Program-made: the position numbers and the translations under genes
In this document: positions 31,390 to 42,301 of the stretch, one piece after another
How the letters are laid out: each line of letters starts with the position of its first letter
How positions within the stretch are numbered: position 1 is the first letter of the stretch
Origin: Euglena gracilis
Taxonomy: Eukaryota > Euglenida > Euglenophyceae > Euglenales
DNA length: 64,000 nucleotides
Direction: 5' to 3'
NCBI GenBank assembly: GCA_039621445.1
Contig: CP154954.1
Span: 10,621,521 to 10,685,520 of the forward strand
Notes under the pieces: model-generated
What the model saw: only the letters and a program-made list of their open reading frames with translations
What the model was told of the DNA's origin: nothing
Database searches by the model: none

Positions 31390-33300
31390 GGGGGGGGGGC
31401 TTATCCAGGGGGGGCGGGCCGATCTTAGACCCCTTCGCGCGTGAATAACTCGGGCCTGGCGGGGAGTTGGGGGTCAAACCCAGGTGATTCGAAAACTAGA
31501 AATCCAGTCGCTCGCGACCGAAATTTTTTTTTCCGGGAACGGGGCTGGGATGGTGGCCCCGAGGGGGGGGGAAAGGGGGAGGTTGGGGGGGTTTCCCCCA
31601 GGGGTAAGCTTCGCTCTTACCGATAAAGGGATAAGAGCTCAGCGACCAGGTTTTGAATAGTGCTGAGCTCTTAATAAGCGCGCACCCACCCCTTCATTGA
31701 CCCCTCCATACATACCGGCCCACTCCATGGAGCTCTTTTGCCTGAAATCCATGGGTTTTGTGCCAGAAACAGGGCGCCGGTGGGTCAAAAAAGGCTCATT
31801 TTCGGCTCCAAAACAGTTTTTCCGGGTCTGGGAGGCCAAAAAACATGGTTTTGGGCAAAAAAAAAATTTTCGATTTTTTTCGATTTGTTCGACCCGGTTT
31901 TGACCCAAAGTCAATGGGTCGGCGGCCCAAAACGGGTCGCTGGCGGGTCGAAAAACGCTCGTTTTCGGCTCAAAAACAGTTTTTCTGGGTCCGGGAGGCC
32001 AAAAAACATCGTTTCGGGCAAAAAAAAAATTCGATTTTTTTCGACTTTTTTGACCCGATTTTGACCCAAAGTCAATGGGTCGGCGGCCCAAAACGGGGCG
32101 CTGGCGGGTCGAAAAACGCTCGTTTTCGGCTCAAAAACAGTTTTTCTGGGTCCGGGAGGCCAAAAAACATTGTTTCGGGCAAAAAAAAAAATTTCGATTT
32201 TTTTCGACTTTTTTGACCCGGGTTTGACCCAAAGTCAACGGGTCGGCGGCCGAAAACGGGGCGCTGGCGGGTCGAAAAACGCTCGTTTTCGGCTCCAAAA
32301 CAGTTTTTCTGGGTGCGGGAGGCCCAAAAACATGGTTTCGGGCAAAAAATTTTTTTCGATTTTTTCGCCTTTTTCGACCCGGTTTTGACCCAAAATCAAT
32401 GGGTCGGCGGCCCAAAACGGGGCGCTGGCGGGTCGAAAAACGCTCGTTTTCGGCGCAAAAACAGTTTTTCCGGGTCCGGGAGGCCAAAAAACATCGTTTC
32501 GGGCAAAAAAAAATTTTCGATTTTTTTCGACTTTTTCGACCCGGTTTTGACCCAAAGTCAATGGGTCGGCGGCCCAAAACGGGGCGCTGGCGGGTCGAAA
32601 AACGCTCGTTTTCGGCTCAAAAAACAGTTTTTCTGGGAAAAGTGTACAAAACGGCCTGAAATGGCCCAAATTGGCCAAAAAATGCCCGTATCTCGGGCTG
32701 GGCGGGGAGTTGCGGGGAAACCAAAATCCCAGTAGATAGAGCGTTCCAAGGGCTTCAATATAGGTCTCCGAAGATTTCCTTTGATTTTGCATCCTTTTCG
32801 AGAAATTTTGGAAACATCGGTTTTTTTGACCCCCCACCCCCCGAAAACGGCTAAGTCGAACAGAGGGAAAAGTGTACAAAACGGCCATCTACACCGAAAA
32901 CGGCCGTATCTCGGGCTAGGCGGGGAGTTGCGGGGAAATCAAAATACGGCTTCAAATTAGGTCTCGGGACATTTCCTTTGATTTGGCTTCATTTTGGAGA
33001 TATTTTGAAAATTGACATTTTTTGGCCGAAATGGCAGAGTCCAAAGGGGGGGGGGGCTCATCCAGGGGGGGCGGGCAAATCCTACCGAGTTTGGACCCCT
33101 TCGCGCGTGAATAACTCGGGCCTGGCGGGGAGTTGGGGGTCAAACCCAGGTGATTCGGAAACTAGGAATCCAGTCGCTCGCGAGTGAGAAAAAAAATTCC
33201 GGGAACCGGGCCGGGATCATGGTGATAATTCGTCGGTTCTCCTGGTGGCCCCGACCCGGGGGGGGGGGGGTCGAGGGGGACTGCATTTATTTTAGGTTGA
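31390..33300. repeat. Repeat family D, block 2
   Basis: A direct pair of about 180-bp modules (31390-31560 and 33040-33230, each with cgcgcgtgaataactcggg and gtgattcg.aaacta) brackets the tandem array at 31748-32640. The word gagataagagctcagcgacc links it to the other family D blocks. There is no gene. Confidence 0.9.
31748..32640. repeat. 162-bp tandem array
   Basis: About five and a half units repeat; the anchor gtcaatgggt occurs at 31910, 32071, 32234, 32395 (as atcaatgggt) and 32557, giving spacings of 161-163 bp. Each unit has gaaaaacgctcgttttcggc and gacccggttttgaccc. Long ORFs on both strands (RPKTGRWRVEKRSFSA) are repeat translation with drifting frame. Confidence 0.95.
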
Positions 33301-33419
33301 CACTACCTGAAAAAAAAATTGGTACCAGTGGCACCAGTCATTTTTTCCAAAGTGTGCTGCTTTTTTGGAGGGAAATTGAGTATTTTCTGCCTTGCTTGAT
33401 TTCCTTCCCAGGGGAGTGG

Positions 33420-34255
33420 CAGGGGAGGGGAATATAATTTGGCAGCTGAAGTCCGGGGCCAGGGGGGATGATATTATTTGGGGTGGAAAATTGGTGGGGG
33501 GGGTTACGAGGGCCTATGAAGAGGTTACCAGGTTACGAGGGCCTTGCTCTTGATTTTTTCACCGGGCTGAAAATCTACAGGTTTCTGAAAACTTTTTGAA
33601 GCCTGATAAACAAATAAAAGCCTCCTAAACATAGAAACCCCCCAAATGGGGAAACCGACAAAATTATCGAATAGGAGATCGAATAGAACCCTCCTTCTAC
33701 AGAAGGGGGAGAAACAAAAGATGGAAGGGGGCGATGAAAAGATGCTCCAAGAGTGCCGACTTTTTGGAGTGACGTGGGCTTTCCATCACTTATTTTCTGA
33801 GAATATTGCCTTTTTGGACAAACAGATTCAAACCCCACCAGTTAAAACAGGGTCAAAAATGGGCCCAAAATGCATGAGGTGATCTCTAGGGAGAACCCCC
33901 CCCCCGGGGTCTTGAAACTCCGTTCAAATTTTGAAACAGTGGGGTTCTATATTGGGAAGTTTTTTTTCTTGTTGTCCGACGGTGGAGGATGTTTACTGTT
34001 TCCCGTAAACATGCTTCAAAACAAGTTCACGGGAAACTATAAACATGAACTTGCTTGGTTCCCGTAAACGAGCACAAAGTCCCCTTCACTCCTGAATGGA
34101 GTCTCGACTTTGTACCCTCACCTGCAGTTGGGCAGTGGACCACGACCTCCAACACCCCCCCTACCCCATGTGTCTGATGCAGCGACAGAATGGGTTAACG
34201 GGTTCCTGAAAGTTTGCTGGCTAAAAATTGATGCCATTTATTGGCATTGCATCAC
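33420..34255. other. Mostly non-coding
   Basis: G-runs and a plus-strand open stretch at 33646-33882 (MGKPTKLSNRRSNRT) are seen without splice support. A short inverted pair, gttcccgtaaac / gtttacgggaac, lies at about 34061 and 34427. Confidence 0.4.
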
Positions 34256-34261
34256 GGTCTC

Positions 34262-34425
34262 TACTTCCTGTAGGACAGGTTTGCTGGAAGAAAACGTGTG
34301 ATGACTATGTCGGTATGGTGGTGCACAGCTGAGGGGAGCGTTTCACCACAATATTTGACGGCGTATTTGAGGCGGTGGTCTCCTCTCAGCAAGGCAATTT
34401 CTGACTGAGTCGATATCTTTACAGG
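34262..34425 (-). CDS. Candidate terminal exon, minus strand
   Basis: After cctgtaaag the frame reads ISTQSEIALLRGDHRLKY, then AVKYCGETLPSAVHHH and TDIVITRFLPANLSYRK, ending at a stop. It is protein-like and free of repeats. The product is not recognised. Confidence 0.45.
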
Positions 34426-34557
34426 TTCCCGTAAACTGCATATCGTCTTGAAATCCCACCCAAATATTAAAGTGAGGGGGTAACACTTGGGGAGGTTAAC
34501 TTGAAGAAGGGCCATTTCAGGGTTTGAAATACGCGCCCAGTACAGGAAGGGGGGGGG

Positions 34558-34842
34558 GTGACATCCGTCCATCTAAACAGAAGTGTGACCCATTTTTATA
34601 TGGACCACAAGACCCTTTTTCGGGTTCGGAACAAGCAGCAGGCAGAGAAATCTCGCCACCGTGAACAAAAGGACAAAGTGATCACCCTTTGGCAAAATTT
34701 GCAAACAGGCTCAATTTTTCGGAACAAAGGGGTTTTTGTTTCATTTAAAGAATGGCTGAATTTTTCTTGTTCTGTTGCACCGCCCAACTACTTGGCGTGT
34801 AGGTTTATGGTGCGTTCTTCTGAAAAGTCAGCAGCTATATGA
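34558..34842 (+). CDS. Candidate ORF, basic protein
   Basis: The frame MTSVHLNRSVTHFYMDH then RNKQQAEKSRHREQKDK and GVFVSFKEWLNFSCSV runs to a stop. The complementary frame is also partly open. Splice sites are not obvious, so this could be a single-exon gene, an exon, or chance. Confidence 0.3.
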   Translation: MTSVHLNRSVTHFYMDHKTLFRVRNKQQAEKSRHREQKDKVITLWQNLQTGSIFRNKGVFVSFKEWLNFSCSVAPPNYLACRFMVRSSEKSAAI

Positions 34843-34886
34843 TAATAGGAACAGGCTTTGAGACCGCCGGGGGAGGGGGTGTCACC

Positions 34887-35295
34887 CAGGGTTCGATATA
34901 AGGAGAGGAGGGGGGGTCCGGACCCCCCTGCGGGCCAGGAGGGGGGGGGGGGTGGGGGCCACCCCCCCCCACCTAAACAGTGGCGCGGTCAGGGTGACCG
35001 ATTTTCGGCCCGGCGCGAAGCACCGTGCCGAAATTTTTTGACCCCCCCAAATCGACCAAAAGTGCCATTTTGGGCACTTTTTGGGCAAAAATTGGCCAAA
35101 AATGCAAAAAAAATTCGGCGCAAAGCGCCGGAGGAGAAAATTGACCCTTTTTGGGGGGGTCCCGGGTACCCCCCCAGGGTCGGTCCGGACCCCCCTTGCA
35201 GGTGGGGGGGGTGGTCCGGACCCCCCTGCTGGCCAGGAGGGGGGGGGGACACCCCCCCACCTAAACCATGTACGCCCTCCTTATATCGAACCCTG
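34887..35295. mobile_element. hAT-type element, family J
   Basis: The ends CAGGGTTCGATATAAGG and CCTTATATCGAACCCTG are perfect inverted repeats. The flanking octamers GTGTCACC and GGGTCGCC agree at six of eight positions, consistent with an aged 8-bp target duplication. Inside are tccggacccccctg.gggccaggagg repeats at both ends and a gcgccggagg core. There is no ORF. Confidence 0.85.
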
Positions 35296-35896
35296 GGGTC
35301 GCCCCACTCATGGAGGCGTGGGACCCCCCCCAAAAAACCGGGTTGTCTGGAGGCATCCCCAAAAAATTTCTAGCAGGTACCCCTCTCAAAGTGAGTCCTC
35401 TGATCCTCGCTCCCCTCTGTGTGTGGTGGGTGCCACCTCCCAAAAGACATCACTGGTGGTGTTGTCGCTTTGTATGTGATTTTTCCCGGATCCTCAAAAA
35501 GCCAAATGCAGATGGTATCGACTGTGCAATTTCTCTCACACAATGCCTCAGCTGTTATGTGCCTGCTTGTGGCGTGCTTGCTTATGCTTTATTGTGGCAT
35601 CGAAATGTGAGCACCAATGCTGCCGATTTTCTTATTTCACGGTATGTCTTTTTTCATGTGTAAAATTCTCGGAAAATTCAAAAAAGAAGCAATGCAAGCA
35701 ATGTCAATCAAACTGACTGTTTTCTTTCGTTAGTTTCAGCGAAAAACGCGCAGTGCGCCGCCCGAGGGCCTGGGGCGACCCCCCAGGGGGTTGGTCCTGG
35801 ACCCACCCACCCCCCGGGGGTCTTCCGAGTAAAGAAGAAGCATGGGTGGGAAAGACTTGGACACAAACGGCCTCCGCGTGGGACCCCGCTTCCGAC

Positions 35897-35968
35897 GTAC
35901 AGGTCCGCCAGTACGTGGCTGTGCCGCTGCAGTAGGGTCTTGTTGGAGAGGACAATGGTGGGGCCCCG
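35897..35968 (-). CDS. Large minus-strand gene, exon k
   Basis: The acceptor is ggatccccgcag and the donor CTGTAC then gtcgga. Twenty-four codons, phase 0 to 0, read RGPTIVLSNKTLLQRHSH then VLADLY. This is the most 3' exon I can join to the series running down from 47 kb. Confidence 0.55.
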
Positions 35969-36268
35969 CTGCGGGGATCCCGGCGGCTTTGAATAAGAAG
36001 TCCTGCCAATGTTCTGGGAAGGCGCTGCTCACGCGTTCAGGGGTGCAGTCGGGACCAGTTTTTTTCTTTTATCCAACAATGCCAATCTTCGCTTTTGGGG
36101 GGGACGTTCTTTTGGGGGATCACTGTTGTTGAGATTAGCATTAGCTGGCCCGCCCCAAAAGAATTTCTGCCTTCAAACCCCCCCTGCAGGGGCACTGTCG
36201 GCACTGTGGGGGCACTGTGGGGGCACTGCAGTGCACTGCACTGCACTGCACCATTCTCATCCGCAGGC

Positions 36269-36352
36269 TCCCGCGAGGCCCCAGATGTGGTCCATCCGGT
36301 CCGCGAAGGTGAACGCCGCCTGCTGGGCGGTGCTGGAGCCGCCCCACGCACT
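36269..36352 (-). CDS. Large minus-strand gene, exon j
   Basis: The frame SAWGGSSTAQQAAFTFAD then RMDHIWGLAG is 28 codons, phase 0 to 0. The acceptor is gcggcggag. Only a GC donor (GCGGGA then gcctgc) keeps the phase; reading on meets TGA after three codons. Confidence 0.5.
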
Positions 36353-36502
36353 CTCCGCCGCCGCCCGGCAGGGCCTCCGCCATTGAGGCGAGCCCCGAGA
36401 AACGGGGCAGCGTTCCGCTCCGGCATCTCCGTTTCTGAGTTGCTGAAAACGGAGGTGTTTATTTTGAACTCCTCCGGCTTCGATCCGTTATCCCCCCCGA
36501 CC

Positions 36503-36590
36503 TTTGACACGCCACAGTACGGGGAAAGTGCAGTTGACACGGGGAGCTGTCATGGACCAGCCATGTCAAGGACAGCTCCCCCCCCCAGGA
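36503..36590. repeat. Family M, copy 2
   Basis: tgacacgccacagtacggg, gttgacacgggg, and catggaccagccatgtcaagg match the copies at 11240 and 40999. It forms an inverted repeat around its middle. Confidence 0.75.
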
Positions 36591-37082
36591 AGTTGTCGCT
36601 TGACAGTCAGCCAGTGCAAGCAGGTGATATTACCAGGTGATGACTTCCAGGGGGCCTGTGGTGGACTTTCCACCGTGAGAAGGCAGGTGGTTTGGGCTTG
36701 AGGTGGCAACTTCCAGGGTAGTTGGCAAACTTGTAGGGTGAATGTCTTAAAGAAACCTGCGAAAAAAATCAGCAATCATTCAGGCATTCTTGGATCATTG
36801 TCCATACAAACTTATCCAGTCACATTTGGAACATGGGGATTTAATTTCCGACCCCATTCGATGCCCAGATGGCCCTTGTCCCACCATTAAAACATAGAAT
36901 TTAAAAAAAACCTTAAAACAACGGAAAACCCTGCCTCAAAAACCTTCATTTTTGGGGGAAAAATTGCCTTGAAAATAATATCTCTTACAACTTCTACCAC
37001 TTTGCGCAAAAAAAATGGGTATGAATGCATTGGACCAGTCCCCCAACCTCATCAGGGTGTCAGTTTCGGAAGTTGCCAGCTG

Positions 37083-37300
37083 TCAGGTGACAGTTTCCTG
37101 GGGGGGGGGGTGCCGGGGGGGGGGGGCAGGGGTACCCTGCCGGAGGTGGGGTTTTCTATATTTGGCGCTTCGCCAAACACAGGGGAAGAACACAAGTTTT
37201 TGGACCCCGAATTGACCCCAAAAATTGGTTCCCTTCGACTCCCTCCCCCAGGGGGGTGGGTGGGTGGGTGGGTGGGTGGGTGGGTGGGTGGGTGGGTCCA
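37083..37300. repeat. G-run repeat and (ggtg)n microsatellite
   Basis: A repeat with gcgcttcgcc is followed by about ten gggt units at 37256-37297. Confidence 0.9.
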
Positions 37301-38059
37301 ACGAGCTTTATGGGCTTAAAACTCACAATCCTGCATAATCCCACAAAATCCCGCATAAATTTCATGGTCAAAGGCGCTTCATCAGCACCACCAATGTGCT
37401 TTTCTGTTGTAATTTCAGATTTCTTTCCACGGTGAATTTCTTCTTTTTTCATTTTTTTCCTGACCCAAAGCCCAATTTTTTGTGATTTCTCCAATTTTTC
37501 ATTTTTCTGTTGGATTATCTTCTTTGTTTGTTTGGCTCACCGTAGTGCAGAGGACGGGGTTATTATTTGGTATTTGTCAAATGCATACAATTTACCTCGA
37601 AAATGCTTGCATTTGACCCCAAAGAGATATCTACACGTTTCGAAACGCAATGCGCCCTAATGTTTGCATTTTCCGATATTTTGTTTTCGTTTGGATCTGC
37701 CAATTTACACTGTTGTCCTTTTTTATCAGAAGGGATGGCATCAAGGTTATCAGGGAGAGGCCCAACCAGATTCACCAATTGCCCATGCTCCCATCCTACC
37801 TCAGGTCGAGAAAATTCTGGGACGGAAGCAGTTGTGTAAAAGTGTAATAAAAAAAACAATATATGCGCACAAAAATATCCAAAATTGAAGGAAAAAAACC
37901 TTTTGATACCCTGCCTTTTTTCAACCTCTTTTTGGAAATTGACCTTTTTTTTGGAAATCCAGCCTCTATTTTCCCTGTGATCTGCCAGCAGACACAATGG
38001 GAAACAACTTTCTGCTTCCAAAGAGACGCCCTGGGAACCAGACCGTCCACGGCCTCGAC
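37300..38059. other. Intron or intergenic, no clear exon
   Basis: AT-balanced DNA lies here. A plus frame at 37567 (MVFVKCIQFTSKMLAFD) is open for 90 codons but has no splice support. Confidence 0.4.
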
Positions 38060-38224
38060 CTCCGGCGGCGCATCAACCCCCTCCGCCTCCAAGCTCTGCA
38101 TGCGGCTGAACTCCCGCTGGAGCTGCCTGAGCCAGGGGAGGACCCGGACAGGGCAATGCCAACGCCGCGCGAGGCACACCCTGCACGACACCGTGCACAT
38201 CGTGTGGCGCACGGCACGGTTTCG
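38060..38224 (-). CDS. Large minus-strand gene, exon i
   Basis: The acceptor is gggtaatttcag and the donor CCGGAG then gtcgag. Fifty-five codons, phase 0 to 0, begin RNRAVRHTMCTVSCRVCL and continue RVLPWLRQLQREFSRMQS and EAEGVDAPPE. The CxxxCxxC cluster near the start could bind zinc; the middle is an amphipathic helix. The family is not recognised. The plus strand is open too (STASTSGGASTPSA) but lacks matching edges. Confidence 0.6.
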
Positions 38225-39209
38225 CTGAAATTACCCACCCCCCCCCGTGTCGTGCGACCGGGTTCCTGCAACCTGCGACCGGGGGGTGGTCGTAAATGAG
38301 GGGTGGTCGTACGACAAGGGGGGGGGGGGGGCGGGTACCTAAAAAAAAGCAATTCTCAGTTTCGGTCTGAATGAAAAAAATATTGCTTGCATTGCTTCTG
38401 AATTTTTCGAAAACTTTGGACACAAAAGACACATCATGAAGGAAAAAATCAGCAGAAGCATTTTGAACACAAAACCATTTCGTCCAGCCGCAATGTATTG
38501 AACCAATATTGCTCATTTATGTCACATCCGGCGCCACTGTTACCCACCCCCCGAACAATGGCCCCATGGGTAATTATTCAAACACGCAATTAAAAACTCG
38601 GGCAGGGGATGTTATTTGGGGGGGCTGTTTTTTGGGGGGGGAGGGCTGTTATTCAGAGTTTTGTGTCAGAAAATTGGCTCCCAACAGAACTCAAAACCCC
38701 ATTTCCCAAAAAAAATACCTTTCAGGGCCCTCTTGTCAAGATGAATGTCGCGGTTGTGCAAAAAAAAAAACAACAAAAGATTTCAGAAAATATTGCTTTT
38801 CCCCTGTGACAAGCTCTGGAATATATTTTTAGTGACTCCCCAAGGGGTGGGCATTTTTCCCCTGGCCCAAACCCCCACCCACTATTTTTGAAAACCCACC
38901 CATCCACGACCCCCCCCCGCCGTTGAGTGATCAACAAATAATTTGGGAATCACTTAAGAAGTGCACCTGCAGCCCAACGTTGATTGGTTTTCCCTAAACT
39001 GAACAGAACCTTCCATTTTGTGTTGTATGTGCGTACACACAGGAAATAAGCCATCACATGCGACATTTGCACGCACAAGCATCAATAAATAAAGAACTGT
39101 AAAAAAATCAGTCAACAACAACAGCTCAAAGAAACTTGGACAGATCCCGGGGAAACCCGGGAACACTTCGGCCTGGCGCAACCCCTCAGGGGGATCCGTC
39201 CGCCCCTGC

Positions 39210-39353
39210 CCGAGCCTCCGGCAGCTCCCAGTGCTCCGCCAGCAGGCCCACGGCGGCCCGCACGAGGTGGGTGCACGCCTGCATGTGGGCGGCATGGGTG
39301 CGGCGGCCGGTGGAGGACAGCCCCCGCGGGGGGCCGGGGCGGTGCGGGAAGGC
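39210..39353 (-). CDS. Large minus-strand gene, exon h, GC donor
   Basis: The acceptor is ccccccgccag. The exon ends GAGGCTCGG and is followed by gcaggg. Forty-eight codons, phase 0 to 0, read AFPHRPGPPRGLSSTGRR, then HMQACTHLVRAAVGLL and AEHWELPEAR. A stop follows within seven codons, so the exon must end near the GC donor. It joins in phase to the exons at 40251 and 38224. Confidence 0.65.
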
Positions 39354-39624
39354 CTGGCGGGGGGGGGGGGGGGGGCGGTCCGACCCCCCACCACCGATAG
39401 GGCTGCATGGATTCCCGGACAGCCCTGCGTGTGGCTAAGGGCCGAGCCCAGGCCGGTGCTTCAGACCACCATCAAGGGTGAGGGCTTCGGGCTGGCATTC
39501 TCAGTACCAGGGGCCCTCCCGACCCCCTGTCCATGGCACAGAAATGCGCCACGAACGGGCCAATAGCACATGAGTGTGCCACCGGTACAAATGCACAATA
39601 AAATAATATGGAGGGAGACAGATT

Positions 39625-39975
39625 GGGAATAATAATAATAATTAATATGAATAAGAATAAGAGAAGAAATAAAAAAGAAGAAAAAGAAGAAGAAGAAGAG
39701 AAGTGAGAAAAAGAAGAAGAAGAAGAAGAAGAAGAAGAAGAAGAAGAAGAAGAAGAAGAAGAAGAAGAAGATGAAGAAGAATAAGAAGATGAAGAAGAAG
39801 AAGAAGAATAAGTTGAAGAAGAAGAAGAAGAAGATGAAGAATAATAATAAGAAGAAGAAGATGAATAAGAAGAATAATAAGAATGAAGTAGAATAATAAG
39901 AAGAAGAAGAATAATAAGAAGAATAAGAAATAATAAAGAAGAATAATATAAGTAATAGGAAATAAGAAATAATAA
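39625..39975. repeat. GAA/AAT trinucleotide repeat
   Basis: GAA units are interspersed with ATA and AAT variants over about 350 bp. Poly-Ser and poly-Phe ORFs on the minus strand are artefacts. Confidence 0.97.
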
Positions 39976-40079
39976 TAATATCACAACAACAAACAACAAC
40001 AACACCACAACAAGAAAACAAACAAACAACAACACAACAACAACAATAATAACATATATATAGTTAATAATGGCACATA

Positions 40080-40092
40080 TATATGTTTAATA

Positions 40093-40155
<63 letters not shown>

Positions 40156-40156
40156 A
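40080..40156. repeat. TA microsatellite
   Basis: TATATA and CATATA units directly precede the exon region at 40.25 kb. Confidence 0.95.
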
Positions 40157-40250
40157 TCAACGTTGTTTGAATGAGTCGGTGGAGTCTCGATGGGTAGCAG
40201 GTGGCAGGACGTTTTTCTGCGGAACACCCATTTTTGAAAAGGAAGGAAGC

Positions 40251-40377
40251 CTGCCGGGAGTTCCGCTGGGCCGCTTTTGGACCGGTGGGAGCGTCCTTCA
40301 GCAAGGACCTGGGTTGGATGGCCGCCACGAGGTCTCCCTTCAGCTGCAGGAGGGACTCGCTGAGGGCGGTGGCGGAG
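40251..40377 (-). CDS. Large minus-strand gene, exon g
   Basis: The acceptor is cgccccccctgcag. One base plus 42 codons read SATALSESLLQLKGDLVAA, then IQPRSLLKDAPTGPKAA and QRNSRQ. The first base completes a Ser codon with AG from exon f. The phase-correct donor is GC-type (CGGCAG then gcttcc); a GT donor 17 bp further would break phase with exon h. Confidence 0.65.
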
Positions 40378-40998
40378 CTGCAGGGGGGCGCCAGGCCGCT
40401 GAGGACTCTCGCGTAACAAGTTGGATTTTCACGTCATCTCTAAGGCCACTTGTTCTCACAGAAGCCCAAACCAAAGCATGATTTTTCGCACTTCCGCCAA
40501 CCTGTCCTGCTCTGCGCCAAGTCCGTTCGAGCCCCCCAGCCCCCCCCTGCCCCCTTGTCAGGGCCCCTGGCTGGAAGTGGCCCGACTGAGGGTCAACCAA
40601 TGTACCCAAAAAATCGACGTGTCAAAAATGAACAAAAGAACTTCGACGTGTGCAAAATATGGATTTTACGACCCCAAATTTGCCCAGGCCATCCTTATAG
40701 ACCTGTTTTCGCTCATTTTTTTTCATTTTTTTTTTGCACACCCAGAAGGGGAAAAAAAAAACTGCTGCAGCCCAGCCAACCTTCGGGTGACTGAAAAACA
40801 AATTTAAACTTGTCGATGGGGGGAGCGGGTCCGCAGCTGGAAAAGAGCTGCTGGCTGTGAATGGGGTCCACTTTGATTTATGCGACACCATGCCCCCCAC
40901 CCACCACAATGCTTTGCCCCCCAATCTGAAATTTACTATAGAGGAGTTTCCAAAACCCGTCAGACAGAAAAAAAACCCAAATCCAGTCAGCTAACTCC

Positions 40999-41135
40999 CC
41001 CCCCCCTTGTACTTGACACGCCAAAATACGGGGAAAGTGCGGTTGACAAGGGGGATGTCATGGATACGCCGTGTCATGTGCACTGTACCCCGTGTGTCAT
41101 AGACCAGCCGTGCAAAGACAAAGTGGGGGAAGGTA
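40999..41135. repeat. Family M, copy 3
   Basis: cttgtacttgacacgcc, gtgcggttgaca, and gtcatgtgcactgtacccc match copy 1 at 11240 in order. Confidence 0.75.
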
Positions 41136-41249
41136 CCCCATGGATACACGAAAGGGGGGAATGGGCAGAAGCACTTGTGTTCCCTGTGCCAATACTCCCT
41201 TTACACCGCTGCTGTAGCCGTGCCGGTCGCAGCCGCAGCCGTGCCAAAA

Positions 41250-41432
41250 AAACAGTAGCACGGTAGTAGTACTACCGTGCTACTCATGATGCACGGTAGG
41301 CATCATGAGCATCTACCGTGCTCATGATGCTGCCGTATCATGAGCCCGGCAGTGATACTACCGTGCTCACTCGTACGGTAGTGAGCACGGTGGTATCGTG
41401 CTCACTACCGGAGCACGATAGCGAGCCCGAGC
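41250..41432. repeat. Cluster of nested short palindromes
   Basis: The perfect palindrome gtagcacggtagtagt and its mirror is followed by several inverted pairs built from the words ctaccgtgct, catgatg and gtgagcac. No other part of the window has this composition. It lies in the intron right after exon f. Confidence 0.85.
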
Positions 41433-41445
41433 CCGTGCAGCCGGC

Positions 41446-41742
41446 CTGGGCGGGTTGTACATGCGGGCCTGGAGGCGGGCGAACACGTCGAAGAACGACT
41501 GGGGGGACAGGTCCACGGAGACCGGCGGGACCTTCACCGGCTTGTCGGCCTTGAGCCGCTGGGGGCAGGGGGCTTTCACTGGGAGCTCGGTGGCCGTTGA
41601 AACGAGTAATGGGTCGGACAACGAGGAGCTGGTCACCGTCCCGTTGACCGAGGCAGGGTCACATGGCAGGTACAGAAGCGCATGCTCCGCACCCGGGCGT
41701 ATTGATCCCTCCAGACAAGTCAGCGAGAGTGCAGAAGGACAG
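41446..41742 (-). CDS. Large minus-strand gene, exon f, GC donor
   Basis: The acceptor is gattgcgaag, chosen for phase. The exon ends CCGCCCAG and is followed by gccggc, a GC-type donor. The frame reads CPSALSLTCLEGSIRPG, then SVNGTVTSSSLSDPLL and VSVDLSPQSFFDVFARLQ. AG left at the end completes a Ser codon with exon g. The Ser/Pro-rich middle looks disordered; the FFDVFARLQARMY end looks helical. Confidence 0.65.
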
Positions 41743-41885
41743 CTTCGCAATCGGGTTGGGTCAGGGTGTAAAGAAAAAAGGCCCGCTTTCATTACACACT
41801 GGATCCCTGAGATCAAGATGGGGAAGTTTCTCAAAAAAAAAAGAAAGAAACACCTGGCCGGTGCTCATGGGTCAACAGGACCCAC

Positions 41886-41964
41886 CAGACGACGATGTGG
41901 AGGTGGGCCTGGAACGTCTCGAGGGGGACGGCCTTCACGAGAGGAGGACAAATGACGGTGGCCG
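41886..41964 (-). CDS. Large minus-strand gene, exon e
   Basis: The acceptor is gcactgtccag; the donor is GTCGTCTG then gtgggt. Two bases, 25 codons and two bases read ATVICPPLVKAVPLETFQ then AHLHIVV, and the end joins exon f in phase. A hAT-type MITE lies 50 bp upstream in the intron. The start does not fit the exon at 43061, so an exon between them is probably missing. Confidence 0.5.
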
Positions 41965-42013
41965 CTGGACAGTGCCCAGGAAGGAGGGTGGAACCGGAGC
42001 AGCGCACCAGCGT

Positions 42014-42218
42014 CGGGGTTTTTTTTTTAAGACCAGGGGGGGTCCCGGAAGACCCACTCACTTTTCTCTGAAAATGGCCAAAAAAGCGAAAATGCCAAAA
42101 ATAGCACTTTTTTAACAATTTTCGGCGCCGAAAAGTGTATCTCCGGGGGGGGGGGGGAGGGCTCGGCCGGACCCACCCACCCTGCCCCCCCCGGGGTCCA
42201 AGGCTAAAAAAAACCCTG
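42014..42218. mobile_element. hAT-type MITE, 205 bp
   Basis: The ends are CGGGGTTTTTTTTTTAAG and CTAAAAAAAACCCTG, flanked by ACCAGCGT and GCCAGCGT (seven of eight identical). The core aaaatggccaaaa...ttttcggcgccgaaaag matches 30287-30566, with the G-rich left arm shortened. Confidence 0.85.
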
Positions 42219-42301
42219 GCCAGCGTATTTTAAAGTTCAATCAGTCAACGGCTTCCAGGATTCCTGCGAAGCCTCTCCCAATGGCTGCTGCCTGAATTTG
42301 T

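Noticed and set aside
31639-32888. Several ORFs of 100-217 codons on both strands
   Set aside because: Produced by the 162-bp tandem repeat; frame drifts between units and the same words recur in non-coding family D copies.
39461-40035. Minus-strand ORFs of poly-Phe and poly-Ser
   Set aside because: Translation of the GAA/AAT trinucleotide repeat.
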